Of a stretch of 64,000 nt of DNA, positions 24,297 to 33,152 are shown piece by piece (the stretch's first letter is position 1; the number at the start of each line of letters is the position of its first letter). The DNA lies in assembly GCA_021325365.1 (NCBI GenBank), contig JAJPHF010000039.1, positions 1 to 64,000 of the forward strand. Direction: 5' to 3'. Origin of the DNA: Pseudomonadota bacterium. GTDB lineage: Bacteria > Chloroflexota > UBA6077 > JAJPHF01. A program made the translations under genes and the position numbers. The notes beneath the pieces are model-generated. The model was given only the letters and a program-made list of their open reading frames with translations. It was not told the DNA's origin and ran no database searches.

Positions 24297-25214
24297 TCAG
24301 TTGGCGGTGTCCTCGTTCAGGCGCGGCCGCCAGGTGGAGAAGCGGTCCTCGACGCGCTGGAGCAGCGCCGACAGGAACACGCCCGCGAAGGTGATGATGA
24401 GCACGCCGACGAACACCTTGTCCGTCTGGAAGGTAGCGCCCGCGACGGTGATCAGGTAGCCGACGCCCGCGGTCGCCGCGTACAGCTCGCCGACCACGAC
24501 GCCGACTAGCGCGCGGCCGAGGCCCAGGCGCGCCCCGGTCATGAGGTACGGGATCGAGCTAGGTAAGACGACTGTCTTGAGGAGCTGGAAGTCGTTCGCG
24601 CCGAAGGACTTGGCGCACTTCAGGATGTTCGCGTCCACCGTCGAGACGCCGACGCGCGCGTACATCAGCGGGTAGAAGACGCCCGACATGAAGATCACGG
24701 CGATCTTCGAGTTGATGCCGATGCCGAACCAGATGATGTACAGCGGCAGCAGCGCCACACTAGGCGTCGCATAGAGGGCCGAGACGAACGGCTCCATGAT
24801 GTAGTTGAAGCGTCGGAACCAGCCCATGGCCAGCCCGAGCACGATGCCGACGACCAGGGCCAGAATGTAGCCGGCGAGCAGCTCCTGGGTGCTCACCCAG
24901 ATGTCCTTCCAAATGCTGCCCTTGGCAATGGCTCCCCAGGCGGCCGCCAGATTCCCTACGAGGAGCGCCCCGAACACTGCGCCGATGCCGCCATCGAAGA
25001 ACAGCTTGTCGGCCGCCTTGATGATGCGGGACGGCGAGCTGGTGAACATCGGATTGACGATCCCGCTCGTGCCCACCCACTCCCAGAAGATCATGAAGGC
25101 GAGCACCGAGATCGTGCCGATAATCAAGCCTTCGTGGGGCGCGAGCGTGCGCTTCCACCCACCGCGCGCGCCTACGCGCAGGGGTCGCGCCAGCGTCTCG
25201 GTCTGCTGGGCCAC
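24297..25214 (-). CDS. ABC transporter permease, nitrate/taurine (NitT/TauT/SsuC) type
   Basis: 305 aa from GTG at 25214, chosen because AAAGGGAG lies just upstream; an in-frame GTG at 25265 would add 17 residues. BPD_transp_1 fold with about six helices; the EAA-like loop is visible near GANDFQLLKTVVLPSSIPYLMTG followed by GRALVGVVVGEL. The usual partners, an ATPase and a substrate-binding protein, are not adjacent. The only binding protein of this class in the window is at 52837, 28 kb away. This is therefore an orphan permease, or part of a split system. It may import an organic sulfonate, nitrate or a small heterocycle. Substrate cannot be told. Confidence 0.85.
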   Translation of the reverse strand: MAQQTETLARPLRVGARGGWKRTLAPHEGLIIGTISVLAFMIFWEWVGTSGIVNPMFTSSPSRIIKAADKLFFDGGIGAVFGALLVGNLAAAWGAIAKGSIWKDIWVSTQELLAGYILALVVGIVLGLAMGWFRRFNYIMEPFVSALYATPSVALLPLYIIWFGIGINSKIAVIFMSGVFYPLMYARVGVSTVDANILKCAKSFGANDFQLLKTVVLPSSIPYLMTGARLGLGRALVGVVVGELYAATAGVGYLITVAGATFQTDKVFVGVLIITFAGVFLSALLQRVEDRFSTWRPRLNEDTAN

Positions 25215-25265
25215 GAGTCGCTCCCTTTCCCCGAGCGGCGCTCGGCGGTAGCGTACTAGATTCAC

Positions 25266-25580
25266 CGAATTCCACGCGGGGTCCGTGCGCAGGGGTCAAC
25301 ATGCCATAGCTGTCCCACGACAGCTTATCGACATTCTATGGGCGACCCGCCCATCTGTCAAGCGAACAGGGAGGGCAAAACCGGCCGTGGGGGACACCCC
25401 CACACCCCCGCCCGGACGGGACGCCCGCCCATCTGCCAAGCCAACGAGCAAAGGGAAAAACCGGTTGGGAGACACCACCCCTACTCCCCTGTCCACACGG
25501 ACCGCCCGCCCATCTGCCAAGCCAACGAGTTGCAGGGAAAGAGGCGAGCAGAGCCCCCCTATCCTCACCCGAATGGGGGG
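25266..25580. repeat. Intergenic region with three tandem ~80-bp repeats
   Basis: Between the ABC permease (leftward) and the cupin gene (leftward). The core CCCGCCCATCTGCCAAGCCA occurs three times, starting at 25346 (with CTGTCAAGCG), 25424 and 25505, spaced 78 and 81 bp. Between copies are GC palindromes (GGGGGACACCCCC). No ORF here looks real. The repeats precede the permease on its strand and could hold its promoter or form RNA structure. Confidence 0.7.
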
Positions 25581-26093
25581 CTAGCCGTTGAATTCGGGGG
25601 ATGGCTCGCGCTGCTCGATGTAGCTGGCCACCTCGTCGTGGAGCGGCTTGTAGATGAACGCGATCCACTTGCAGGGCTGGTCGGCGTAGCGGTTGAAGTG
25701 CTGGTGCTCGCAGCCGCCCGGCTTGATCGGCAGGAGGATGAGGTCGCCGGCCTCCCAGTCGACGCGCTCGCCGTCGATCACGCTGTAGCCCTCGCCCTCG
25801 AGCACGAAGATGGCGAGGCCGCCCTGGTGGCGGTGCTTGCCCGAGTGGCGCTGCACGTCGAGCACGAAGCAGTGCCAGTCCTTGAGCGGCACGTCGGTCG
25901 TGATGCCGCGGCAGAGGTAGAATTTCAGGCGGCCTTGCCGGGTCTGCTGAAACGGCCGGTCCTCGCCACGGATCACGACCGGGCCGGTGAGCGACAGCTC
26001 GCGGATCGCCAGCTGCAGCCGCAGGTTCTGCTCGTAAACGTCGCCCGCGCCCGGCTCGCGCTCGCGCACGCGTGTCCGCTGAAACTCCGCCAT
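25581..26093 (-). CDS. Cupin-domain protein
   Basis: 170 aa, ATG with AGAGGGAG upstream. A single conserved beta-barrel cupin: the first motif is in HRHQGGLAIFVLEGEGYSVI with G(X)5HXH-like histidines, the second is DLILLPIKPGGCEHQHFNRY with a further His pair. The N-terminal 60 residues are charged. Cupins of this form include small dioxygenases and isomerases as well as sugar- or ligand-binding proteins. The gene lies alone, divergent from the MFS gene. No specific function can be assigned. Confidence 0.75.
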   Translation of the reverse strand: MAEFQRTRVREREPGAGDVYEQNLRLQLAIRELSLTGPVVIRGEDRPFQQTRQGRLKFYLCRGITTDVPLKDWHCFVLDVQRHSGKHRHQGGLAIFVLEGEGYSVIDGERVDWEAGDLILLPIKPGGCEHQHFNRYADQPCKWIAFIYKPLHDEVASYIEQREPSPEFNG

Positions 26094-26449
26094 ACGTGAC
26101 TCCCTCTTGCTGGTCGAGCGGCGCGGGCCCCGGTGCGCTCGGCCGAGACGCGGCGGGGGTGCGTCGCGCCGTCAGGATCGCATCGCGGCGCCGCCGTGTC
26201 AAGCAACCGAGCGGCGGCCCGGTGGGCGGTTCCGGCGTTTACAGGCGGGGACCGCGGCGCGGCAGGTCGCTGGGTTGCAGCCGGCCGCGGCAGGCGAGCA
26301 GCAGCAAGCCGTGCGCCCGGTCTTGGGGAACGGCGCGCGCTGCGCGGTCCGCGGTGTCGCGGCTATACTGCACGATATGAGAGGCGGCCGCCCGGCCGCA
26401 GAGCGAGGCCTCGCGTGCTGAAGCATCGTCCTGACGGGTCTGGCCGGCG
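26094..26449. other. Divergent intergenic region, 356 bp
   Basis: Between the cupin gene (leftward) and the MFS gene (rightward). GC-rich throughout; short ORFs here overlap in several frames without family-like sequence. A TATACT at 26364-26369, about 81 bp before the MFS start, is a candidate -10 box. Otherwise nothing recognisable. Confidence 0.4.
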
Positions 26450-27670
26450 ATGAGAGATTGGCCCGATCCGCGGCCGTTCCTCGCGGTCACGTTCATCAAC
26501 TCGGGCGATGGCATCGCCACTACCCTGGTACCCCTCTACCTGGACCACAGCGGCTACCCGGTGGACGTTATCGGCGTGCTGGTCGCCGTCGCCGGCGTGA
26601 CCAGCCTCATCTCGCGCATGCCGAGCGGCCTGCTGTACCGACGCCGCCGCGCCCGCCGTCTGATGTACTTCGCCCTCACGCTGCAGGCGGTCGGCACGGC
26701 GCTCTACGCTCTGCCCGTCTTCGCGGGCGGGCTCTACCCGCTAGTCGGCGACGTGCTGGTATTCGGGATCATCCGGGGCCTGCACGGCTTCGCGGTCGGC
26801 ATGGCGACCACGGTCAACATGGCCCTGTTCATGGATTGCCTGCCGCCCGGCGGCAACCGCCACCACCACCTGGCGGCGTACGCCAGCGCGCTCTCGCTCG
26901 GCTATACGATAGGCGGCCTGGGCGGCGGGGTGCTCGGGGAATGGCTGGACTACGGGCCGGCGTTCGTCTGCTCGGCTGCCTTCCCCCTACTCGCCGGCTT
27001 GTGCGTCACCACACCCGCGCGCGGCGGCGCGCGCCCGGCGCGACCGCCCGCGCCCGCGTCGCTCGGCAAGCGCTTGCAGCAGTTTGCCGCCGCCATGCGC
27101 CACCCGCAGGTGGCGAACGTCTCGCTCGTGTCCTTCTTCCTGCAAGTGTTCCACCAGATCGGCCAGACCTACGTGCCGCTGTACGCGCTGGGCATGCAGA
27201 TGAGCCTGGCGGAGATCGGCCTGCTGCGCGGCACGCACTCGCTCGCCAACACGCTCGCGCGGCCGTTTGGCGGCGAGGTGACGCGCTGGCTGGGCCACAA
27301 CCGGGTGGGCGTGCTGGGGCTGGCGCTGATAACCGGACTGCTGATGCTCACGCCCTGGCAGACGGGGCTCATCGGACTGCTCGTGCTGTTCGTCGGCATC
27401 GGCCTGGGCCGTGCGGCCGTGCTGGTCGCCAATACCGTGGCCGTGGCCGACATTCCGGAGGGCATGGTGAGCCGTGGCGTGGCCGTGGGCCTCTACAACG
27501 CGACGCGCGACCTCGGCGGCATCGTCGGCCCCGTGCTGGGCGGCTACATCGCGGCCGCGGTAGGGCTCAGCCCGTTCTTCTGGGTCGGGCCGCCCGCCGT
27601 GTTCGCGCTGTTCGGCGTGCTGTTCTGGGCGACCCTGCGCGGCGCGCGGCCGGCCGAGGCCCCCGCGTAA
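26450..27670 (+). CDS. MFS transporter
   Basis: 406 aa, twelve predicted helices. The loop 2-3 motif A region reads SRMPSGLLYRRRRARRLMY; a central loop (ARGGARPARPPAPASLGKRLQQFAAAMRHPQ) separates two six-helix halves. The second half carries TRWLGHNRVGVLGLALITGL and GLYNATRDLGGIVGPVLGGYIAAAVG. Only a weak GGCCGG precedes the ATG. The family exports or imports small molecules by proton coupling. Neighbours (cupin, cupredoxin, second MFS) do not reveal a substrate; a drug-efflux-type member is the best guess. Confidence 0.82.
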   Translation: MRDWPDPRPFLAVTFINSGDGIATTLVPLYLDHSGYPVDVIGVLVAVAGVTSLISRMPSGLLYRRRRARRLMYFALTLQAVGTALYALPVFAGGLYPLVGDVLVFGIIRGLHGFAVGMATTVNMALFMDCLPPGGNRHHHLAAYASALSLGYTIGGLGGGVLGEWLDYGPAFVCSAAFPLLAGLCVTTPARGGARPARPPAPASLGKRLQQFAAAMRHPQVANVSLVSFFLQVFHQIGQTYVPLYALGMQMSLAEIGLLRGTHSLANTLARPFGGEVTRWLGHNRVGVLGLALITGLLMLTPWQTGLIGLLVLFVGIGLGRAAVLVANTVAVADIPEGMVSRGVAVGLYNATRDLGGIVGPVLGGYIAAAVGLSPFFWVGPPAVFALFGVLFWATLRGARPAEAPA

Positions 27671-27776
27671 CACGGCGCGGTACACCGAGACGAGCAGCGC
27701 GGGGCGCACCCTCGGGGGGCGTCCCGCGCTGCAAATGCGCCGCGGCCTGGCGCCGCGGCGGCGAGAGAGGGGACAC

Positions 27777-28148
27777 ATGACGCTATCGCGTACCCCAGCT
27801 GGACTCGGGGTGGCGCTCGGCCTCGCGCTGACCGGCACCGTGGCCGCCATGGCGCTCGCCGCGCCGGCCGCCCAGACCATCCGTGTGGACATGGCGGCGA
27901 ACCCCAACCGCTTCGATCCCGCGAACATCACGGTACCCGTCGGCACGACCGTGACCTGGGCCGACGTGTCGGGCACGCACACCACCACCAGCTATGACGG
28001 CGTGTGGGACTCGGGGCGGCGCCTGCAAGTGGGCGAGTCGTTCTCCTACACGTTCACCGAGCCGGGCGTGTACCGGTACTATTGCGTGCCTCACGAGGAC
28101 GACGGCATGATCGGCACCGTCGTCGTGACCGGCGGCGCGAAGTCCTAG
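27777..28148 (+). CDS. Secreted cupredoxin (plastocyanin-like)
   Basis: 123 aa from the ATG at 27777, preceded by GAGAGAGGGG; an upstream in-frame ATG (27735) would add a basic stretch before the signal peptide. Signal peptide about 1-32 (hydrophobic GVALGLALTGTVAAMALAA, then APAAQT). Type-1 copper ligands are visible: His68 (GTHTTT), and Cys103, His106, Met111 in YYCVPHEDDGMIG. The fold motif FDPANITVPVGTTVTW is typical. Likely an extracytoplasmic copper electron carrier. A larger relative with the same core is at 60135. A strong hairpin follows. Confidence 0.88.
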   Translation: MTLSRTPAGLGVALGLALTGTVAAMALAAPAAQTIRVDMAANPNRFDPANITVPVGTTVTWADVSGTHTTTSYDGVWDSGRRLQVGESFSYTFTEPGVYRYYCVPHEDDGMIGTVVVTGGAKS

Positions 28149-28191
28149 CGGCCGGCCGGGGACACAGCCCTGCCGGCAATTCGGCCTTCGG

Positions 28192-28230
28192 ATAGAGCGC
28201 GCGGTTGACGCGGCCAACCGCGCGCTCTAT
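28192..28230 (+). terminator. Hairpin after the cupredoxin gene
   Basis: Perfect 16-bp arms (ATAGAGCGCGCGGTTG and its complement) with a 7-nt loop, 44 bp after the stop codon and 62 bp before the next ATG. The following sequence has only scattered Ts. Confidence 0.7.
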
Positions 28231-28291
28231 GCTTCTCCACCTGCCGACGTGTCCATGACGGTCGCTCGGCCACGCGGCGGGAGGGACGGCG

Positions 28292-29650
28292 ATGAGCGAG
28301 ACGCCGCCGGCAGCACCGCGTGAGCGCTCGGGCGTACCGGCGACGGACAGCAGCCGTACTGGCCGGGCCGGCACTAGCCGGGCGGCGCCGCTGGCCTGGC
28401 TGCCCGCACTATCGCCCGACGGCTGGCTGTTGTTCGCGACCTGCGGCGTACGCGGCTGCGCCTACGGCTTCCTGTCAGTCGTGCTCGCGCTCTACCTCGC
28501 CGCCATCGGCCTGGACGCGGTGGCCATCGGCGCGATCTTCACCGCCGCGCTCGCCGGTGGCGCCATCATGACCATCGCTCTTACCGCGGTGGCCGACCGG
28601 CTCGGGCGGCGGCGCGTGCTGGTCGTGGGCGCGCTCCTGATGGCGCTAGCCGGTGCGGTGTTCGCGCTCACCGACATCGCCCTGCTGCTTGGCCTGGCGG
28701 CCGTGATCGGGACGATCAGCCCCTCGGGCAAGGAAGTGGGCCCGTTCCTCTCCGTCGAGCAAGCCGTTCTGCCGCAGACCACCGACGATACCCACCGCAC
28801 GAGCGTCTTTGCCGCTTACAACCTCGTCGGCTCGCTGGCGGGCGCCCTGGGGTCGCTCGCGGCCGGCGTCCCGGACCTGCTCGGCGTCGAGCCGTTCGCC
28901 GGCTACCGCGCGCTGGTCTGGGCCTACGCCGCGGCGGCGCTCGCCCTGGCGGTGTTGTTCAGCCGCCTCTCGCCCGCTGTCGAGGCCGCGGCTGGCGCCA
29001 CGGCCCCGCCGCAAGCGACATCCTCCTCGGCGGGCGCCGCGACCGAGATGGGGCCGCCGGTGCGCGGCACGGTAGCCAAGCTGACGGCACTGTTCGCGCT
29101 CGACGCCTTCGCCGGCGGCTTCGTCGTCCAGGGGCTGATGGCCTACTGGTTCCACCTGCGCTATGGGCTCGACCCGGCGGCGCTGGCCGCCCTCTTCTTC
29201 GCCACCAGCTTGCTGAACTCGCTGTCGTATCTCGCCGCGGTGCCGCTCGCCCGGCGCATGGGCCTGCTGAACACGATGGTCTTCACCCACCTGCCGTCGA
29301 ACGTGCTGCTGGCGCTGGTCCCCCTCGTGCCCGGCCTGCCGCTGGCGATTGGCGTGCTGCTCGCTCGCAACCTGCTTTCGCAGCTCGACGTGCCCACGCG
29401 GCAGTCGTACACCATGGCGATTATCCCGCCCGGCGAGCGCGCCGCTGCGGCAGGCGTGCTATCGGTTGCGCGCAACGCCGCCGCGGCCGCCGCGCCCGCG
29501 CTCGCCGGCGCGACGCTGGCGGTGCCGGCGCTGGGCTTGCCGTTCCTGCTCGCCGGGGGGCTGAAGATCGTCTACGATCTGACTATCTGGTCGGTGTTCC
29601 GCCAGGTGCGCCCGCCCGAGGAAACGGCGCAGCTGGCGGCGAAGGGGTGA
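28292..29650 (+). CDS. MFS transporter
   Basis: 452 aa, ATG with GGGAGG upstream. About twelve helices after a 35-residue polar N-terminus. The loop 2-3 motif reads AVADRLGRRRVLVVGALLMA, a clear MFS motif A (D-R-x-G-R-R). A central loop (EAAAGATAPPQATSSSAGAA) separates the halves. The segment VEQAVLPQTTDDTHRTSVFAAYNLVG is typical of a group of bacterial MFS proteins of unknown substrate. The stop is 7 bp before the DUF4258 gene, so the two are probably co-transcribed. Confidence 0.82.
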   Translation: MSETPPAAPRERSGVPATDSSRTGRAGTSRAAPLAWLPALSPDGWLLFATCGVRGCAYGFLSVVLALYLAAIGLDAVAIGAIFTAALAGGAIMTIALTAVADRLGRRRVLVVGALLMALAGAVFALTDIALLLGLAAVIGTISPSGKEVGPFLSVEQAVLPQTTDDTHRTSVFAAYNLVGSLAGALGSLAAGVPDLLGVEPFAGYRALVWAYAAAALALAVLFSRLSPAVEAAAGATAPPQATSSSAGAATEMGPPVRGTVAKLTALFALDAFAGGFVVQGLMAYWFHLRYGLDPAALAALFFATSLLNSLSYLAAVPLARRMGLLNTMVFTHLPSNVLLALVPLVPGLPLAIGVLLARNLLSQLDVPTRQSYTMAIIPPGERAAAAGVLSVARNAAAAAAPALAGATLAVPALGLPFLLAGGLKIVYDLTIWSVFRQVRPPEETAQLAAKG

Positions 29651-29657
29651 GAGCCGG

Positions 29658-29945
29658 ATGGACCTCTCGCGGCACGCCCAGGACGAGCTAGCGCGGCGGG
29701 GCATCCCGCTCGCCTGGGTGTGGCGCGCGGTGCAGGCGCCCGACAGCACCGAGCAGCGGCCCGACGGGACGGTCCACTACGTGAAGCGGCTGCCCGAGCG
29801 CGGCGGCCAATACCTGCGGATCGTGGTGAACCACCGCAAGCGCCCGCCGCGCGTGGCGACGATCTTCTTCGACGCGCGCCTGCGCCGCCAGCAGCGCCGC
29901 GCCCACACCGCCAGCCGCGAGCCATCCCAGGAGAAGACGCGATGA
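29658..29945 (+). CDS. DUF4258 small protein
   Basis: 95 aa. The pattern SRHAQDELARRGIPLAWVW, then VHYVKRLPERGGQYLRIVVNHRKRPPRVATIFFD, matches DUF4258 proteins, RelE-fold-like small proteins often found as lone toxin-like genes. No convincing partner antitoxin follows: a reading frame starting at 29942 overlaps the next gene and has no family-like sequence. GAGAGCCGG precedes the ATG. Function unproven. Confidence 0.7.
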   Translation: MDLSRHAQDELARRGIPLAWVWRAVQAPDSTEQRPDGTVHYVKRLPERGGQYLRIVVNHRKRPPRVATIFFDARLRRQQRRAHTASREPSQEKTR

Positions 29946-30009
29946 GCGCCTACTCCCCACGACGAGTACCGCGACCGCCCGGCCACCGGCTGCACGCCAG
30001 CTGCGGTCG

Positions 30010-31467
30010 CTACTCGGCGTCTGACCGGCTGAGGAGTGCGCGCACGCGCGCCACGGCGGCGCTCCGGTCGTAGCCGGTGAAGCGCGTCGCCTGAATCACC
30101 CAGGGGTCGCCGCCGAAGAAGCGCTCGTACAGCACCTGGCGCCCGCCGAAGCCGCTGCCCGCCACCTCCCAGGCCAGGCGGAACAGGCGCACGCGCTCGT
30201 GCCCGCCGAGGCTCGCGCCCTGGTAGTACTTCTCCACGTCGGCGGCCAGGTCGGGCGCGGCCAGGTCGGCCTCGGTCGGCGTCGCCATGAGGCCGCTGGA
30301 GCCGATGAGCTGCAGGATCTCGACGAGGCGCGGGTAGACGCGCGGGAAGTAGCCCCGCGCCGTCGCCATGATGTTCGGGTTGGGGACATAGTAGCCGCGC
30401 TCGTCGGGCACGGCGGCCACCTCGGCGGCGCGCAGGTAGGCGCGCAGCGTCTCCACGGCGTCCACGATCTCGCCGAGCATCTGCTGGTAGACAGGCGATT
30501 CCGTGCGTCCGATCGCCTCGGCCACCAATGCCGCCACGCCGAGCACGAACTCCGCCTTCGCCAGGTTCTTGGCCGTGAACTGATGCACGCCGTGGTAGAA
30601 GGCCGGCGTCTCGCGGAACAGCGCGTTGCACAGCGCCGGGTCGCCCTTCAGGAACACGCGATCCCACGGCACCACGACCTCGTGGAAGACGGCCACCGCG
30701 TCCATCTCCTCGTAGCGGGCCGCGAGCGGGTGGTCGGCCGGGTTGCCGCCGGGATCGAGGCTCTGGCGGCAGATGAACTTGAGGCCCGGCGTCGCCACGG
30801 GAATGGCGAAGGCGAAGGCGTAGCGGGGCGCGTCGCTGGCCGCGATGCGCGAGGTCGAGGGGTAGACGAGCAGCTCGTCGGCGTAGGGCGCCAGCGTGGC
30901 GAGCGTGCGCGCGCCGCTCACCACCAGCCCCGCGGCGCTCTCGCCGACGACGTGCAGCGGCGCGGTGGGGTCGGGCTGCTGCGTCTGGGTGCGGGCGCGG
31001 TTGGACTGGGGATCGAGCAGCGTGTGGGTGGCGCAGGGGTCGCGCTCGCGGCACCACTCGTAGTAGGCCGCGACGCGCTCGGCGTACTCGGGCCCGTTGC
31101 GCGCGAAGAACGGCGCCACGGTGGCGAAGCCGGTCAGGATGGCGTTCAGGTAGTCGGGCGTGCGGCCCAGCATGCCGCCATGCTGCTCGGCCCACGTCTG
31201 GAACATCACGCGGCGGCGCACCAGATCGTCCACGCTGCGCGGCTGGAGAAACGCCAGGCTCACCGGCATGCCGCTGGTGGGCGAGGGGTAGGTCAGGCGC
31301 TCGCGGTAGGCCGGATCGACTTGCAGGTCGTAGAGCGCGGCGAGCGTCCGCGCCACGCGCCCGAGCCGCGGGTGCGCCGTCACGTCGGCCACGCGCTCGC
31401 CCGCGAACCAGATCTCGCGCTCATCCCGCAGCCCGGCGAGATACTCGGCCCCGCTGCGTGCCGGCAT
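30010..31467 (-). CDS. HpaB-type flavin-dependent aromatic monooxygenase (4-hydroxyphenylacetate 3-hydroxylase family)
   Basis: 485 aa, usual length for the large oxygenase component of two-component FADH2-dependent hydroxylases. Landmarks are R-S-G-A-E-Y-L-A-G-L-R-D near the N-terminus, RTPDYLNAILTGFATVAPFF, the substrate/FAD region VVSGARTLATLAPYADELLVY, VFHEVVVPWDRVFLKGD and QLIGSSGLMATPTEADLA. Expected reaction is ortho-hydroxylation of a phenol using FADH2 from a reductase (HpaC) that is not seen in the window. Start ATG has GGAGG about 10 bp upstream, inside the end of the preceding LysM-like gene (stop 5 bp away). Gentisate dioxygenase at 47661 is the only other aromatic-ring enzyme here. 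Confidence 0.88.
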   Translation of the reverse strand: MPARSGAEYLAGLRDEREIWFAGERVADVTAHPRLGRVARTLAALYDLQVDPAYRERLTYPSPTSGMPVSLAFLQPRSVDDLVRRRVMFQTWAEQHGGMLGRTPDYLNAILTGFATVAPFFARNGPEYAERVAAYYEWCRERDPCATHTLLDPQSNRARTQTQQPDPTAPLHVVGESAAGLVVSGARTLATLAPYADELLVYPSTSRIAASDAPRYAFAFAIPVATPGLKFICRQSLDPGGNPADHPLAARYEEMDAVAVFHEVVVPWDRVFLKGDPALCNALFRETPAFYHGVHQFTAKNLAKAEFVLGVAALVAEAIGRTESPVYQQMLGEIVDAVETLRAYLRAAEVAAVPDERGYYVPNPNIMATARGYFPRVYPRLVEILQLIGSSGLMATPTEADLAAPDLAADVEKYYQGASLGGHERVRLFRLAWEVAGSGFGGRQVLYERFFGGDPWVIQATRFTGYDRSAAVARVRALLSRSDAE

Positions 31468-31472
31468 CGGCG

Positions 31473-32687
31473 CTAGTCCTCCACGAACTCGTCACGGTGG
31501 CGGCGGCGCCACCACTCGCCCAGCGCCCCGGCGCTGACGGCCAGGGCCACCGGGATGCCCAGGCACTCCGCGCTCTTGCCGGGATCGGGCTTCGGCTGGT
31601 GGACGAGCACCAGGATGCGGCCGGGCAGCAGCGAGCCCACCTCGTTGACGGCGGGCGCAAACGGCTTGAGCTGCTGCGCCTGGCCGTCGGTCCACGACGA
31701 CCACGACGGCAGCAGCGTGGCCCAGCGCTTGTTGTCGGGCTTGACGAGCGCCGCCAGCAGGTCGCCCGGCTGGGTGAGAATATAGCGCTTTACCGTGCCG
31801 TCGCGATAGAACTCGCGGCGGGCGATGCGCGGGAAGTTGCCCGGCTCCCACTCGTCGCCAATCGCGTCCTCGACGGCCAGGAAGGGCACGGAGTCGTCGT
31901 CCGGGTCGAAGTGGTACACCTGCATGCCCTCGTCGCCTGGCTCGACCGAGACTGCCTGGTCCCGGTAGTTGCGGAACAGGTCCAGGTATGGCTGGTCGAG
32001 GTTCACGTCGATCGCCGGCGGGTTCTCGGTGAGGGCGCCGCGCACCGTCCGCACTTGGATGAAGTCCGGGGGATCCACCTGGAACACGCGCTTCGCCACG
32101 TCGGCGGCCGGCACCGACGTGCCGGCGCGCAACAGGACCCGCGCGCGGCTGGGATCGCTCGCGCTCACCTGGCGATACACCAAGGCCGGATCGGCGCGGA
32201 AGTGGGTGAGCGTGTCGCCCTGGAACGACACGTACTCGACCGTGCGGCCGCGATCCGGCGTGCTGAGGCTCTGGGTGACGAAGGTGCCGGCGGGCACCTC
32301 CAGCACGAAGGTGTCGCCCAGCCGCACGTCGTTGGGCGCCCGCCCCGGGTTCGCGTCCTGGAACGCCTCGGTGATCAGGTCCACGGCCCGCTGGTCGCCG
32401 TCTTCGAGGACCACGCCGGGCAGCGCCTCGTGGGCGATGTCCCACAGGCTGGCGCCCGGCCGGACCTGGAACTGATAGCGGTCGGCGCCCGGGCTCGCGT
32501 CGTCCGGCTGAGGCTCCGCCTCGTAGGTGCTGGGCGCGTCGGCCAGCGGCGCCGCGAGCGCCGGACTCACACCGCTCCACGCCTGGAACAGCCAGCCGAG
32601 GAGGGGCGTGAACAGGAGCGCGGCCACCGCGAGCCGGGGGCCGACGATCTGCGGAGACGCGACAGCGCGGGCGGACGCGCGAGACAT
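31473..32687 (-). CDS. LysM-like envelope protein with N- and C-terminal membrane anchors
   Basis: 404 aa from the ATG at 32687, which has GTGGAG upstream; the frame is open for a further 264 bp but without likely coding. One hydrophobic segment (18-36) acts as signal or anchor. A LysM-like region at 71-132 (YQFQVRPGASLWDIAHEALP ... VRLGDTFVLEVP) is followed by a second similar sequence ending in PGDLLAALVKPDNKRW. The C-terminus has a short helix (LGIPVALAVSAGALGEWW) then a basic tail. Probably a cell-wall or surface protein. It precedes hpaB-like gene by 5 bp, an odd pairing. Confidence 0.6.
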   Translation of the reverse strand: MSRASARAVASPQIVGPRLAVAALLFTPLLGWLFQAWSGVSPALAAPLADAPSTYEAEPQPDDASPGADRYQFQVRPGASLWDIAHEALPGVVLEDGDQRAVDLITEAFQDANPGRAPNDVRLGDTFVLEVPAGTFVTQSLSTPDRGRTVEYVSFQGDTLTHFRADPALVYRQVSASDPSRARVLLRAGTSVPAADVAKRVFQVDPPDFIQVRTVRGALTENPPAIDVNLDQPYLDLFRNYRDQAVSVEPGDEGMQVYHFDPDDDSVPFLAVEDAIGDEWEPGNFPRIARREFYRDGTVKRYILTQPGDLLAALVKPDNKRWATLLPSWSSWTDGQAQQLKPFAPAVNEVGSLLPGRILVLVHQPKPDPGKSAECLGIPVALAVSAGALGEWWRRRHRDEFVED

Positions 32688-33152
32688 GGTAGCAACTCCA
32701 CAGGGCAGCAGGAACCACGGCAAACGGGTGCTGCCCAGGACAATGAGAAGCGCCAGGGATAACGCGGGAATGGGCGCGGCCGGCGCCGGCAGCCTGCGGC
32801 AGCCCGGCCAGGGCGCTCGTCGGGCGACGAGGCGGGCTGGTCGGACCGATCGCCGTCGTGGGCTGGCGGGTGGGGGTGCGATTGCTCGCACCATCCGGTA
32901 GCGCGGAGTGTAGCACGTTGACCGCCCGGTCGCTTTGGGGAAGCGCGTCACAGTTTTGTGCGACTCGCGCTACCCGCTCACTCTACGCGCTGCGGCACGG
33001 CGCGTGCCAGAATAAGAGATTGAAGCGGTGCTTAGCGCATCGCTTGACACGCGCGCGAGCCGTGCGCCACACTCCGGATAGTCCTCGTGTTCGCTAGGCG
33101 CGGCTATCGCATGGCAAGGGCGGTGCCCGCGGGTTGACGACTGGAGCCGGCC
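32688..33152. other. Divergent intergenic region, 465 bp
   Basis: Separates the LysM-like gene (leftward) and nrdR (rightward). A TTGACA at 33044-33049 is a possible -35 for nrdR but no good -10 follows at 16-18 bp. No NrdR-box pair, hairpin or small gene could be recognised. Part of it (32688-32951) is an open extension of the leftward gene judged non-coding. Confidence 0.4.

Noticed and set aside
25346..25585. Tandem repeats considered as a CRISPR array
   Set aside because: Only three copies, repeat cores of about 20 bp with spacers that are themselves GC-palindromic and similar, no cas genes.
29942..30073. Short frame overlapping the DUF4258 stop (ATGA), considered as an antitoxin partner
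   Set aside because: It runs 64 bp into the convergent HpaB-type gene and shows no family-like sequence.
32688..32951. Upstream extension of the LysM-like gene
   Set aside because: Arg/Pro-rich codons without signal-peptide character; the ATG at 32687 has a ribosome-binding site and is followed by a proper hydrophobic segment.
33044..33049. TTGACA considered as part of an nrdR promoter
   Set aside because: No acceptable -10 box at 16-18 bp; kept only as a note in the intergenic entry.
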